A stretch of 64,000 bases of DNA from JAABRU01 sp964505535 (lineage in GTDB: Bacteria > Desulfobacterota > Desulfobacteria > Desulfobacterales > Desulfococcaceae). Shown piece after piece: positions 1-7,959 of this stretch. The stretch covers positions 1 to 64,000 of the forward strand of contig CAZDIU010000002.1 in NCBI GenBank assembly GCA_964505535.1. Direction: 5' to 3'. A program made the translations under genes and the position numbers. The stretch's first letter is position 1; each line of letters opens with the position of its first letter. The notes under the pieces were generated by a model, which saw only the letters and a program-made list of their open reading frames with translations, was not told the DNA's origin and did no database searches.

Positions 1-35
1 GGCAGGTCGTAAAGCTGTAAAAAGGGAGGATAACC

Positions 36-80
36 ATGAGACACAATACGATATATCATCTCCGGAAACATCTCAGATGA
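36..80 (+). CDS. possible 14-residue leader peptide
   Basis: A 15-codon frame (ATG at 36, TGA at 78) follows a strong ribosome binding site (aaagggagg, seven bases upstream). It ends 50 bases before the start chosen for the helicase gene. It could be a translated leader or a coupling peptide for the operon, or a chance frame. The upstream context is cut off by the window edge. Confidence 0.25.
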   Translation: MRHNTIYHLRKHLR

Positions 81-129
81 TTTGAAGGGGTGGCAAGAAG
101 GGAAGAATAAAACACAGGGAACCCGCAAC

Positions 130-1869
130 ATGGAACTGACATCAGAACAGAAAACATCCGCACACGCTGAAGGCAAAAACATCTACATCCGTGCAGCAGC
201 CGGTTCCGGAAAAACCGAAATGCTCATGGAGCGTGTGCGTCATCTCACAGAAGACAGAGGCTTTGCGCCGCATGACATCCTCTGCTGCACATTCACAAGA
301 ATGGCAGCGCAGGAAATACAGGCACGGCTGGCCGAGAAAATCGGCAGTTCCGCAGCCAAAATTTGTGCAGGAACCATCCACAGCACGGCACTGTATGCCA
401 TACAGAGCGCATCCGAAACCAGATACAGCATTGTCAACGCGCAGGAGGAAAAACTGCTCTTTAAAATGGCGGCCATTGAATCCGGAGCCATGCGCGGATA
501 CAGTGCCTCCAAATGGGCGGTTCCCAAAAAAGCCTGCTCTGATACTCTGGAAGAATATTACCAGACAGGCGACCGGCCCATGCGTTTTACAGACGGGTTC
601 CTTTTTTTTGAAACCTTCATGAGCATGTGCAACCGCAACCGTTCCCTGACCTGTGGCATGATCCTGCCTCATCTTTGGCACAATCTTCCCCGATATGCAG
701 GGTTTATGCGGTTTAAGCATATCCTTGTGGATGAAGTGCAGGACATTGATACCATCCAGTGGCGCGTGTTCGCCGCATTGCAGAGACTTTCGGATGCGGA
801 TTTGTTCGCGGTTGGGGATCCCTGTCAGTCCATATTCTCGTTCAGGGGTTCTCTGCCGGAATATCCGGAAGTGAACAAAGACAAATTCACGGTGTTTGAA
901 ATGCAAAGCAATTTTCGTTCCTCACAGGCCGTTGTCAATGCCGCAAACAGGCTTATGCAGCACAGCAGCACAAGGACAGAAATGAAAGCAGAGCGGGGTT
1001 TCAAAGGCGAAGTGATGTTCGGCGGCGGAAAGGACAGCAAAGACACCGCAGAGTTCACAGCGGATCTGCTTACCTTTACCAGTTGGAAACCCCGGGACAT
1101 TGCCATTCTTGCCCGCAATCATGTTTTTTTGGAAAAGATCCGGCAGGAACTTGGCAAGCTGAATGTTCCCTGCGTGTATCATGCCGCAGACAATCTGGAA
1201 AAGACCCCCGGCTTTCTGAAAATGCACAATCTGCTCAAACTGCTGGTCAATCCCTATGACAATTTTGCCTTTATGCAGGTGCATGACCTGCTGTGTGATG
1301 AAATGCAGTACCCTCAGATTCGGCATCTTGCGGAAGTAAGAGGGCAAAGCCTGTTTCAGGTGTGGAAGGGACTCAATGAATGGTCAGACAGCAGATATGC
1401 ACAGCATTTCTTTGATTTGTACGGCAGTCTCCCGGAAACAGAACAGCATGTCCCGGCTGTTGCCTTTGCACTCAAAGAACTGGGTGATATTCCTGAAGAT
1501 GTGCTGAATATCCTGTTTGCATGGTCTGCCACAGCCAAATGTCAGAACAGTGTGTGCTGTTTTCTGGACTGGCTGGCGGTGCGGGAAAGCGAAGGCAGAA
1601 AAACCGGAGGGGAATCTGTTCATCTGCTGACCATTCATGCAGCCAAAGGATTGCAGTGGCCTGTGGTGATTGTCGCAGGCGTGAATGAGGGAATCCTGCC
1701 TTCGTTTCAGTCCATTCGGGAAGGGGAGCAGGCAGTGGCCGAGGAACGGCGGCTGATGTATGTGGCTTTGACGCGGGCAATGGATGAAGCATATATCTTT
1801 TCACGGCCCGAAGAGAGTGAGAAATGGCATAACCCGGTAAGCAGGTTTGTGAAGGAGATGAAACCATGA
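130..1869 (+). CDS. UvrD/Rep-like superfamily 1A DNA helicase
   Basis: ATP-driven 3'-5' DNA helicase of the UvrD/PcrA/Rep type, probably acting in phage replication or repair. Motifs run in family order: Q-motif LTSEQ at residue 3, Walker A GSGKT at about 25, CTFTRMAAQEI (Ia), DEVQD (Walker B), GDPCQSIFSFRG (III), TIHAAKGLQWPV (V) and RRLMYVALTRA (VI). At 579 residues it is shorter than cellular UvrD (about 720), as is common for phage copies. ATG 130 is chosen because the protein then begins MELTSEQ, the usual N-terminus; a TTG start at 82 is open but adds an untypical 16 residues. Its stop overlaps the next start (ATGA), so translation is probably coupled. Family assignment is firm, exact role inferred. 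Confidence 0.93.
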   Translation: MELTSEQKTSAHAEGKNIYIRAAAGSGKTEMLMERVRHLTEDRGFAPHDILCCTFTRMAAQEIQARLAEKIGSSAAKICAGTIHSTALYAIQSASETRYSIVNAQEEKLLFKMAAIESGAMRGYSASKWAVPKKACSDTLEEYYQTGDRPMRFTDGFLFFETFMSMCNRNRSLTCGMILPHLWHNLPRYAGFMRFKHILVDEVQDIDTIQWRVFAALQRLSDADLFAVGDPCQSIFSFRGSLPEYPEVNKDKFTVFEMQSNFRSSQAVVNAANRLMQHSSTRTEMKAERGFKGEVMFGGGKDSKDTAEFTADLLTFTSWKPRDIAILARNHVFLEKIRQELGKLNVPCVYHAADNLEKTPGFLKMHNLLKLLVNPYDNFAFMQVHDLLCDEMQYPQIRHLAEVRGQSLFQVWKGLNEWSDSRYAQHFFDLYGSLPETEQHVPAVAFALKELGDIPEDVLNILFAWSATAKCQNSVCCFLDWLAVRESEGRKTGGESVHLLTIHAAKGLQWPVVIVAGVNEGILPSFQSIREGEQAVAEERRLMYVALTRAMDEAYIFSRPEESEKWHNPVSRFVKEMKP

Positions 1870-2192
1870 TCCCAATCCGGAACCCGTATACAGACGTTTT
1901 GCAGGAAATTGAAATGGGACTGTGGGAGCATGACTTCCGCGTGGATGAGGGAATTGCTGTTCCCTATCATTATGATGACAAAACCTTCCGTGCCTATATC
2001 AAAATATTTATGTCCGGCATGGTTTGGAAGCAGTGGGAATTTATGCTGGGGAAACCGCAGGCTGAAAAAGAACAGTTCAGCGAAGAACTGGGAACTGCGT
2101 TCAGGGAACTGGTGCTGAAATACACCGGCATTGATCCGCATGAACTGTACGAAGAAAACCATAAACCGGTTTCCACTCCGGGGAGATGCTGA
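1866..2192 (+). CDS. hypothetical protein between two helicases
   Basis: 108 residues, acidic and soluble, with no signal peptide or membrane segment and no motif I recognise. It starts on an ATGA overlap with the UvrD-like gene and its stop overlaps the start of the SF2 helicase (TGATG), so it is translated as part of one operon. The position suggests an accessory to the helicases, but that is context only. Confidence 0.75.
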   Translation: MIPIRNPYTDVLQEIEMGLWEHDFRVDEGIAVPYHYDDKTFRAYIKIFMSGMVWKQWEFMLGKPQAEKEQFSEELGTAFRELVLKYTGIDPHELYEENHKPVSTPGRC

Positions 2193-3568
2193 TGCACATC
2201 ACCGTAACCCACAAAGTCGTAATTTCCGATGCTCCGCGGGCTGTGAAAACCAGTCTGAAAGAGAAATTCACCATACCGAATCCTGCGTATGCGTCTGCCC
2301 TTCGCGGGGGCCGCAGAATATACGGCATTCCCCGCAATCTGGAATTGTATGAAACCGCTTCCAACGGAGATATGCTTCTGCCCCGCGGGTGTGCGCAGGA
2401 AATCATAGACTTTTGCAAAAATCTTGAACCCGGTCTTCCGGTTGCTGCAAAACTGACAGAATGCGAACCGGTTTTGTTTTCCTTTACCGGCAGTCTGAAG
2501 CCTTATCAGCAGAAAGCGGTTGATGTCATGCGTTCAACCCGATCCGGAGTGCTGAACGCTCCCACTGGTTCCGGCAAAACAGTTATCGGTCTTGCCCTGG
2601 TTGCAGAACGCAGGCAGACCGCGCTGATTCTGGTGCATACAGAAGATCTGCTTCATCAGTGGATGGATCGCATTGAGGAATTTCTTGGTATTCCCAAAGA
2701 GGAAATCGGGGTGATTTCCGGGCGGTCAAAAAAGTGGGAAGGCAAACAGATTGCTGTTGGCATTGTCTATTCTGTCGGGAAAATAACAGCGGAACTGGCC
2801 CCGCATTATGGACATGTTCTTGTGGATGAATGCCATCGCACGCCGGGCCGGACATTCACAAAAGTTGTCAGCGAACTGCATCCGCTGTATCTGACCGGGC
2901 TTTCTGCCACACCAACCCGGAGGGACGGACTTACCAAACTGATTTTCTGGTTTGTCGGGCCTCAGAGACACGCGGTTTCAAGACAGGAACTCATTGCCAG
3001 CAATGATCTGTTAAATGCAGAGGTGCATTTCCGTGTCACACAGTTTTCCACCCGGCTGAATGCCTCAAATGAATATGCAAAAGTGATCAGAGAACTTACG
3101 CGTGATGAATCCCGGAACCAGATGATTGTTGCAGATGTTCTGCATGTAAAATCCAAAGAATCCGGGACGATTCTGATTCTGTCAGACAGAACAGAACACT
3201 GTGACCGCCTTGCAGAAATGCTGAAAGAGAAAGGTGTTGAAAGCACTCTGCTGTACGGGAAACTGAAAAAGTCTGTCCGTGAGAATATCCCTGAGCAGAT
3301 TGCATCCGGAGAAATCAAAGTCCTGATTGCCACAGGCCAGTTGATTGGAGAGGGATTTGACGCAAAACAGCTTACGGTTTTATTTCTGGTTACGCCCATC
3401 CGTTTCAATGGCAGGCTGCGGCAGTATATCGGCAGGGTTCTGCGGATTGCCGAAGGAAAGAAACGGGCGGTTGTGTATGATTATGCGGATATGCTGGTGG
3501 GGCAGTTGAAAGGCTCTGCAATAGCAAGAAAAGGGATTTACAAAGAAATGGGGGCAAGAACATTATGA
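2192..3568 (+). CDS. SF2 DNA helicase, XPB/UvsW-like
   Basis: DEAD/DEAH-superfamily helicase of the XPB/RapA/UvsW group. Visible motifs: LKPYQQ near residue 102, APTGSGKT near 124, DECHRTPG near 211 (Walker B), LSATPTRRDG near 237, a C-terminal helicase domain with LIATGQLIGEGFD, and QYIGRVLR near 411. 458 residues, close to T4 UvsW in size. ATG 2192 is preferred over 2186 because GGGGAG lies six bases upstream and directly abuts 2186. Phage relatives remodel replication and recombination intermediates. The stop overlaps the next start (ATGA). Confidence 0.92.
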   Translation: MHITVTHKVVISDAPRAVKTSLKEKFTIPNPAYASALRGGRRIYGIPRNLELYETASNGDMLLPRGCAQEIIDFCKNLEPGLPVAAKLTECEPVLFSFTGSLKPYQQKAVDVMRSTRSGVLNAPTGSGKTVIGLALVAERRQTALILVHTEDLLHQWMDRIEEFLGIPKEEIGVISGRSKKWEGKQIAVGIVYSVGKITAELAPHYGHVLVDECHRTPGRTFTKVVSELHPLYLTGLSATPTRRDGLTKLIFWFVGPQRHAVSRQELIASNDLLNAEVHFRVTQFSTRLNASNEYAKVIRELTRDESRNQMIVADVLHVKSKESGTILILSDRTEHCDRLAEMLKEKGVESTLLYGKLKKSVRENIPEQIASGEIKVLIATGQLIGEGFDAKQLTVLFLVTPIRFNGRLRQYIGRVLRIAEGKKRAVVYDYADMLVGQLKGSAIARKGIYKEMGARTL

Positions 3569-3858
3569 AACGCATTCACGCGGCAGCAGCAGTTTTGGTG
3601 TTGTTTTTCAATATTCTCTGCTATGCAGCGGAAGTGGAAATCATTCTGAATATCAACGGGCAGCAGGTTCCGGTAAAAGCGTATCTTTCTGAGTTCCCGG
3701 CAGGCCAGCCTCCGCAGGTTCCGCAGGAAGTTGACCCGGAATGCGTTGAAATCAGTGCGGAGAAAAACCAGCTTATCCTGTTTGCAGTTGTAAAGCAGGA
3801 TTTGGAATCAGTGATTCGCACTTTGCGGGCACTTGCAGGAGCGAAGGAGAAAAAGTGA
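3565..3858 (+). CDS. small secreted protein
   Basis: 97 residues with a clear signal peptide: basic MKRIH, a hydrophobic core (AAAAVLVLFFNILCYA) and a plausible cleavage after Y-A-A. The mature part is short with no family I recognise. Overlaps both neighbours (ATGA before, GTGA after). A periplasmic protein inside a replication operon is unusual; exclusion or envelope modification are guesses only. Confidence 0.75.
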   Translation: MKRIHAAAAVLVLFFNILCYAAEVEIILNINGQQVPVKAYLSEFPAGQPPQVPQEVDPECVEISAEKNQLILFAVVKQDLESVIRTLRALAGAKEKK

Positions 3859-4577
3859 AAATCATCAGTCCATCGCATGAATTTCTGGATATGCCGGACG
3901 GAGCGGACATTCTGAAACGGATAGAAACCGCAGGCCGTACCTGTTACAAAAGCGAAGATAAAATCACAGCGGATTCTGCTGCGGGGTTTGTGAGGGGTGT
4001 TATCAAATCCGGGCATCACAGTGTGATCGAGCATGTGAATATCTCAGTGAAATTCATATGTGATCGGGGAGTTTCGCATGAGCTTGTCAGGCACAGGTTA
4101 GCTGCCTACAGTCAGGAAAGCTCAAGATATTGTAATTACAGTAAAAATAAATTCGGGAATGAGATAACCTGTATCCGTCCTGTTTGGTATCATGATATGC
4201 CTTTGGGTGAATATCATGAAGATTCACAGGGTTTGATTTTTTGTAATAATGTTTTTTTAAAATGTAATGATTTGGAAAAAATCACATTTATCAAATTCAT
4301 GCTTGATGCGGAATGGAGCTATATGAAATTACTTGAACTCGGAGAAAGTCCGCAACAGGCAAGATGCGTATTGCCAAATGCGCTGAAAACTGAAATTGTC
4401 ATGACAGCAAACCTGCGGGAGTGGCGGCACGTTCTCAACCTGAGATGCTCCAAACCGGCACATCCGCAAATCCGGGAACTCATGCTGCCTCTGCTGGAAG
4501 AATTTCATTCCCGGATTCCCGTGGTGTTTGATGATTTGTATGAGAAATATTTTGGCACCGGAGAGACGGAAGCATGA
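3855..4577 (+). CDS. thyX: FAD-dependent thymidylate synthase ThyX
   Basis: Converts dUMP to dTMP using methylenetetrahydrofolate and NADPH through FAD, supplying phage DNA synthesis. The ThyX signature RHR-x7-SSRY is present as RHRLAAYSQESSRY near residues 78-91. The C-terminal half carries ARCVLPNALKTEIVMTANLR and a folded LRCSKPAHPQIRELMLPLL end, as in the family. 240 residues is normal (220-260). The start is GTG at 3855, overlapping the previous stop (GTGA). The middle of the gene (about 4120-4330) is more AT-rich than its flanks, perhaps an insert loop or patchwork transfer. Confidence 0.95.
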   Translation: MKIISPSHEFLDMPDGADILKRIETAGRTCYKSEDKITADSAAGFVRGVIKSGHHSVIEHVNISVKFICDRGVSHELVRHRLAAYSQESSRYCNYSKNKFGNEITCIRPVWYHDMPLGEYHEDSQGLIFCNNVFLKCNDLEKITFIKFMLDAEWSYMKLLELGESPQQARCVLPNALKTEIVMTANLREWRHVLNLRCSKPAHPQIRELMLPLLEEFHSRIPVVFDDLYEKYFGTGETEA

Positions 4578-4792
4578 GCATAGCCGAAGAATACAAAGAC
4601 CTGCCGCCCCGTTTCGGACGTGAGGCTGTGGAAACCCTGTTCCCAGGCATCATTTCCTCAAAAACACTGGCACGTCTGGACAGCGAAGGCAAAGGCCCGG
4701 ACAGATACCGTTACCGCCGGAAGATAGTCTATGAGAAAAAATCCTTTCTCCAATGGCTGGAGAAAGATTTCCGGCAGCTTAAAAGGCTGTGA
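4574..4792 (+). CDS. AlpA/excisionase-like winged-helix protein
   Basis: 72 residues. The pattern GREAVETLFPG then SSKTLARLDSEGKGPDRYRYRRKIVYEKKSFLQWLE matches the short MerR-like winged-helix fold of excisionases and AlpA regulators: helix-turn-helix, basic wing with RYRR, and a closing FLQWL helix. It starts on an ATGA overlap with thyX and is the last gene before the RNA cluster. It could be the excisionase for the integrase at 6.5-7.7 kb, or a regulator. Fold moderately sure, role inferred. Confidence 0.6.
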   Translation: MSIAEEYKDLPPRFGREAVETLFPGIISSKTLARLDSEGKGPDRYRYRRKIVYEKKSFLQWLEKDFRQLKRL

Positions 4793-4807
4793 AAGAAAAT
4801 TTTTGTA

Positions 4808-4836
4808 TTGACAGTGGTGTGAATATCCGTTAATAT
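4808..4836 (+). promoter_or_regulatory. consensus sigma70 promoter for the RNA cluster
   Basis: TTGACA (4808-4813), a 17-base spacer, and TAATAT (4831-4836). The start point would fall near 4843, just before the first tRNA-like unit. It is the best promoter in the window and sits directly in front of the non-coding cluster and the Ro60 gene. Confidence 0.8.
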
Positions 4837-4850
4837 CGGCTGAAAATACC

Positions 4851-4919
4851 GATGGCGCAGGAAAGGGATACTTCTCGGTAACAGAATGTCGCTGGTTCGA
4901 GTCCTGCCACTGGCCCCAT
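4851..4919 (+). ncRNA. tRNA-like RNA unit 1 (candidate Y RNA)
   Basis: About 70 bases just downstream of the promoter. It has a T-arm-like segment (GGTTCGAGTCC) and closing pairings ATGG/CCAT (4852-4855 with 4916-4919) and GCAGG/CCTGC (4857-4861 with 4903-4907). It is not a proper tRNA: no 5' acceptor strand pairs with CACTGGC, and the best anticodon-like loop lacks U33. It shares the order GCGCAG, AAAG, TACTTC with units 3 and 4, so these are paralogues. Lying beside a Ro60 gene it is a candidate Y RNA; bacterial Y RNAs are known to mimic tRNA. Confidence 0.5.
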
Positions 4920-4927
4920 AAAAAAAT

Positions 4928-4970
4928 GGCCGGTGTAGCTCAGTTGGCAGAGCGTCTGCATAAAAAGACC
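4928..4970 (+). ncRNA. tRNA 5'-half-like segment, unit 2
   Basis: GGCCGGT followed by a textbook D-arm (TAGCTCAGTTGGCAGAGC) looks like the first 27 bases of a normal tRNA. Then an anticodon-like GTCT/AGAC hairpin appears, and after about 4970 no variable loop, T-arm or acceptor follows. It is therefore a tRNA fragment or another tRNA-like module, not a functional tRNA. Confidence 0.45.
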
Positions 4971-5002
4971 CTCTCCGTTTTTTCCTCGGTATCATAAAGA
5001 AA

Positions 5003-5077
5003 AAAATGGTGGCGCAGGCAAAGGTTACTTCGACTTGAAATCGGAACCATGAACCTTTGCCGCATGTTCCCCATTTT
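5003..5077 (+). ncRNA. tRNA-like RNA unit 3 (candidate Y RNA)
   Basis: Three nested stems: AAAATGG/CCATTTT (5003-5009 with 5071-5077), a perfect 10-bp GGCAAAGGTT/AACCTTTGCC (5017-5026 with 5052-5061), and a 5-bp stem with a 7-base loop CTTGAAA (5029-5045) shaped like an anticodon arm. The long inner helix replaces the tRNA T-arm geometry, so this is not a standard tRNA. Paralogous to units 1 and 4. Confidence 0.6.
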
Positions 5078-5085
5078 ACATAATC

Positions 5086-5162
5086 AGCCGGTAGCGCAGA
5101 ACAAAGATACTTCGCTTCATAACGAAACCAACCTCTTTGTTCGTGTGTTCTCCGGCTTTTTT
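5086..5162 (+). ncRNA. tRNA-like RNA unit 4 ending in a terminator
   Basis: Outer stem AGCCGG/CCGGCT (5086-5091 with 5152-5157) is followed by a run of six T, so it can end transcription. Inside are two mutually exclusive helices, AGAAC/GTTCT and AACAAAGA/TCTTTGTT, and a hairpin with loop TTCATAA that imitates a Met anticodon loop. It shares the GCGCAG...AAAG.TACTTC core with units 1 and 3. The Ro60 ribosome binding site begins eight bases later. Confidence 0.6.
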
Positions 5163-5183
5163 ATTTTGGAAAGGAGAAATGAG

Positions 5184-6515
5184 ATGGCGAAGCTGAATGT
5201 GAAACCGGCAGGAATTTTCACGCATGAAGGCGCAAGAGCAAAACACATCAACATGGAGCAGTATCTGAGACGATCTGTGATGTCCTGCCTTCTGTGGGAA
5301 AAAGAGTTTTACGAAGACGGACAGGCAATAGCAGACCGCATTGCCAATTTTGTCCCAATGGTTGCTCCAAAAGTGGTTGCGGATATTGCAGTTGAGGCAA
5401 GAACAAAAATGAAACTGCGTCATGCACCGCTTTTTCTGGTGCGGGAAATGGCAAGACAACCGGAACACAAAGGACTGGTTGCCAAAACACTGGCACAGAT
5501 TATTCAGCGTCCGGATGAACTGACGGAATTTCTTGCCATTTACTGGAAAGAAAAGAAACAGCCGCTTTCCGCTCAGGTGAAAAAAGGACTGGCAGCGGCT
5601 TTTGCCAAATTTGATGAATATCAGCTTGCCAAATACAACCGGGACGGGGCAGTGAAACTGCGGGATGTGCTGTTTCTCTGCCATGCCAAACCAAAGGACG
5701 CGGAACAGGATGCGCTCTGGAAGCGGCTGATCAGCAATGAACTTGCTGTTCCTGACACATGGGAAGTCTCACTTTCCGCAAAGGACGGAATTGCCAAAAA
5801 AGACAAATGGGAACGTCTTCTGAGGGAAGGCAGGCTTGGTGCAATGGCTTTGCTGCGGAATCTGAGGAATTTTCAGCAGGAGAATGTGAATGAAATCCTT
5901 GTGACTGATGCGCTTGGGAATGTCCGTGCGGAAAGGGTGCTGCCTTTCCGGTTTGTCTCTGCCTCCCGTTATGCGCCGCAATGGGAATCCCATATTGAAA
6001 GAGCAATGATGAAATGCCTTGAAGGGCATGAGAAGCTGAATGGGAAAACTGTTCTTCTGGTGGATGTTTCAGGGTCAATGGATGTGGCACTGTCAGCGCG
6101 TGCAGAGATGAAACGGATAGACGCAGCCTGCGGTCTTGCTGTTCTGATACGGGAAATCTGCCAGCCGGTCAGGATTTTCACCTTTTCAAATGCACTGATT
6201 CAGATTCCCGACCGGAGAGGGTTTGCGCTTCGGGACGCGATTGTAAGTTCGCAGCCAATGATGGGAACCTATCTGGGCAAGGCTGTCCGTGTTGTTTTTG
6301 AACAGATTCATGATGCAGACAGGCTGATTATTATCACAGATGAGCAGTCTCGTGACCCAGTTCCTGATCCAATGGGAAAAGGGTATGTGATCAATGTCGC
6401 TTCTTATAAAAATGGTGTAGGTTATGGGAAATGGCTTCACATTGACGGGTGGAGCGAAGCAGTGATTGATTATATTGCCGCGTTTGAAAAAAGCTGTGTT
6501 ACCCCTTCTTCCTGA
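5184..6515 (+). CDS. rsr: Ro60/Rsr homologue: TROVE domain plus vWA
   Basis: RNA-binding ring protein of the Ro60 family; bacterial members bind Y RNAs and take part in RNA quality control and decay. The N-terminal roughly 270 residues are an alpha-helical repeat (TROVE) with typical pieces such as YLRRSVMSCLLWE, MARQP and RLGAMALLRNLRN. The C-terminal vWA domain has a complete MIDAS: DVSGS near 293, the T of MMGTYLG near 361 and ITDEQS near 384. 443 residues against about 540 in human Ro60. Start at 5184 after AAAGGAG; the frame is open back to 5049 but that stretch is the RNA cluster. It lies immediately downstream of four tRNA-like RNA units, which strongly suggests partners. Its end overlaps the convergent integrase by 17 bp. 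Confidence 0.92.
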   Translation: MAKLNVKPAGIFTHEGARAKHINMEQYLRRSVMSCLLWEKEFYEDGQAIADRIANFVPMVAPKVVADIAVEARTKMKLRHAPLFLVREMARQPEHKGLVAKTLAQIIQRPDELTEFLAIYWKEKKQPLSAQVKKGLAAAFAKFDEYQLAKYNRDGAVKLRDVLFLCHAKPKDAEQDALWKRLISNELAVPDTWEVSLSAKDGIAKKDKWERLLREGRLGAMALLRNLRNFQQENVNEILVTDALGNVRAERVLPFRFVSASRYAPQWESHIERAMMKCLEGHEKLNGKTVLLVDVSGSMDVALSARAEMKRIDAACGLAVLIREICQPVRIFTFSNALIQIPDRRGFALRDAIVSSQPMMGTYLGKAVRVVFEQIHDADRLIIITDEQSRDPVPDPMGKGYVINVASYKNGVGYGKWLHIDGWSEAVIDYIAAFEKSCVTPSS

Positions 6516-7716
6516 ACCTTACCACCTTCTCCCCGCTGTCCGCAAAGGACGCGGCCAGGGATGAAACCGCATCCTGTTTCACATCCGGAATCAGATGCGC
6601 ATACCGCTGCGTCATTTCAATATTGGCATGACCCAGCAGTTGCTGTATAACAAACAGGGATTCACCCTGTATTGCCAGCCAACTGGCGAAAGTATGACGG
6701 AGCGTATGAAAACAGACCTTCTCTCTCGGATCAGTGACCCCTGCATTCAGCCCGATGGCCGCAACCACACGGCCAAAGGTGGGACTGATCCGTTTCTGTT
6801 TTTTGCCGTCATACTGAGGGAAAAGCAGGGCGTCAGGCCCCTTGCCTTCGCAGTGCTGCAAGGCAAGGTCAAGGATCTCCCGCACCGGCTCCGTGATATA
6901 TGCCTGCCGGGGAACGCCGGTTTTGGTGTCCGTGATATGCAGAATGCCGTTCTGCATGTCGGTTTTCCCGACCGTGAGCGAAGCAATTTCACTGAACCGG
7001 AGTCCGCAGTACAGGGCAAGCCCGGCCTGACACCATGTTTGCAGGGATTTCTCTTTCAGGGCATCCAGCAGTTGCCGTGCCTCCTGATGACTGAGGAACC
7101 GGATGCGCTTGTTGTCCGGTTTCGGCATGTCAACACTGTCTGTCGGGCATTCCCCCGCGTACAGCTTCCACTTTCTTGCTTTGTGGAAAACAGAACGGAT
7201 CAGCCCCAGCACCTGCAGGATGGTAGCCTGGGCCAGTCCTTTTTTCAGGAGTGTCCGTTTCAGTTTTTCCACATCAAACGGGGAAATGTTTTTCATGGGA
7301 ACATCTGCGAATATCATAAGGTGTTCCCTGTACCGGGATTCATCAGCGGCATGACTTTTTTTGTTTGCCGCAGACCATTTCAGGAACTCAGCGGCGCAGG
7401 CCCCGAACGTGATGTTCTCCTTTGCCTCACGTTCCGCAGCTTCGGCAATGGCAGTGCGCTTATCGGTCTGTTCCTGCCGCCGATCCGCCAGAGACTGGAA
7501 TCCTGTGCCTGTCCGGATGTTGCTCACGATCTCCGAACGGATCTCCGCAGCCATCGCAGCGGTGATACCCTCGGAAAGCCAGCCGCAGGATTCCTCTTTG
7601 GTTTTGCCGTCCCGTTTGTACCGGATGGAAAAATACCGGTCCGGCTTTCCGCGGAACTTCCGGGATTCATGTTCCCGGAACCGGACACCGGGATACTGTG
7701 TGCTGTGCCAAATCAT
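6499..7716 (-). CDS. int: phage integrase, tyrosine recombinase
   Basis: 405 residues. Site-specific recombinase for lysogeny. It has an N-terminal arm-binding region, a core-binding domain (about 100-190) and a catalytic domain with GLRFSEI (first Arg), HTLRHTFAS (His-x-x-Arg), LLGHANIEMTQRYAHL (His and the Tyr nucleophile). Start ATG 7716 has GGAG eight bases upstream. It is transcribed away from the attachment site that starts about 130 bp upstream, the usual int-attP arrangement. The usual phage length and the absence of the extra helix region seen in integron integrases argue against IntI. Confidence 0.95.
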   Translation of the reverse strand: MIWHSTQYPGVRFREHESRKFRGKPDRYFSIRYKRDGKTKEESCGWLSEGITAAMAAEIRSEIVSNIRTGTGFQSLADRRQEQTDKRTAIAEAAEREAKENITFGACAAEFLKWSAANKKSHAADESRYREHLMIFADVPMKNISPFDVEKLKRTLLKKGLAQATILQVLGLIRSVFHKARKWKLYAGECPTDSVDMPKPDNKRIRFLSHQEARQLLDALKEKSLQTWCQAGLALYCGLRFSEIASLTVGKTDMQNGILHITDTKTGVPRQAYITEPVREILDLALQHCEGKGPDALLFPQYDGKKQKRISPTFGRVVAAIGLNAGVTDPREKVCFHTLRHTFASWLAIQGESLFVIQQLLGHANIEMTQRYAHLIPDVKQDAVSSLAASFADSGEKVVRFRKKG

Positions 7717-7728
7717 AAGGGATTCTCC

Positions 7729-7747
7729 TGTCCCACTCCTGTCCCAC
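7729..7747 (+). repeat. TGTCCCAC pair, left integrase arm site
   Basis: TGTCCCAC occurs at 7729-7736 and again 11 bp later at 7740-7747, one helical turn apart. The same pair with the same 11-bp period recurs at 7960-7978 on the other side of the tRNA-derived core. This is the arrangement expected for arm-type integrase sites; it also overlaps the likely int promoter. Confidence 0.6.
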
Positions 7748-7845
7748 CTTTGGCGGGTGTTCAGGGGTACTCAAGTAAAAGTGGATGGGTGAAAAAGTCA
7801 ATAAACATCAATATCAGGACAGCCGAGGGCGGTCAAGTAAAACTG

Positions 7846-7897
7846 TCTGTATGGATTCCTAATCCATGCGCCGCAGGTCCGATTCCTGCCGGGGGCA
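7846..7897 (+). other. attachment core: 3' half of tRNA-Arg(CCU)
   Basis: A perfect anticodon arm (ATGGA, loop TTCCTAA, TCCAT; anticodon CCU) at 7851-7867 and a perfect T-arm (GCAGG, TCCGATT, CCTGC) at 7873-7889 are followed by a 3' acceptor strand CGGGGGC plus A. No matching 5' acceptor strand or D-arm lies upstream. A tRNA 3' half beside an integrase gene is the classic attachment core. Because integrase arm repeats lie on both sides it is probably attP. Confidence 0.8.
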
Positions 7898-7908
7898 TTC
7901 AGTTTTAT

Positions 7909-7947
7909 AAGGCACTTAACGGTTGCATGCCGTTATGTGCCTTTTTT
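7909..7947 (+). terminator. rho-independent terminator after the att core
   Basis: AAGGCAC-t-TAACGG pairs with CCGTTA-t-GTGCCTT (7909-7922 with 7930-7943, one T-T mismatch), followed by six T. It lies 12 bases after the tRNA 3' end. Confidence 0.8.
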
Positions 7948-7959
7948 GTTTCTTGGGTT

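Noticed and set aside
4851..5162. Four ordinary tRNA genes
   Set aside because: None has a full acceptor, D-, anticodon and T-arm set; the strongest pairings (10-bp and 8-bp inner helices) are incompatible with a cloverleaf.
5049..5183. Extended N-terminus for the Ro60 protein
   Set aside because: The open frame covers the tRNA-like RNA units; ATG 5184 has a proper ribosome site and the family-like start.
6499..7716. Integrase as an integron integrase (IntI)
   Set aside because: It has phage integrase length and layout, lies beside a tRNA-derived attP, and lacks the extra IntI segment.
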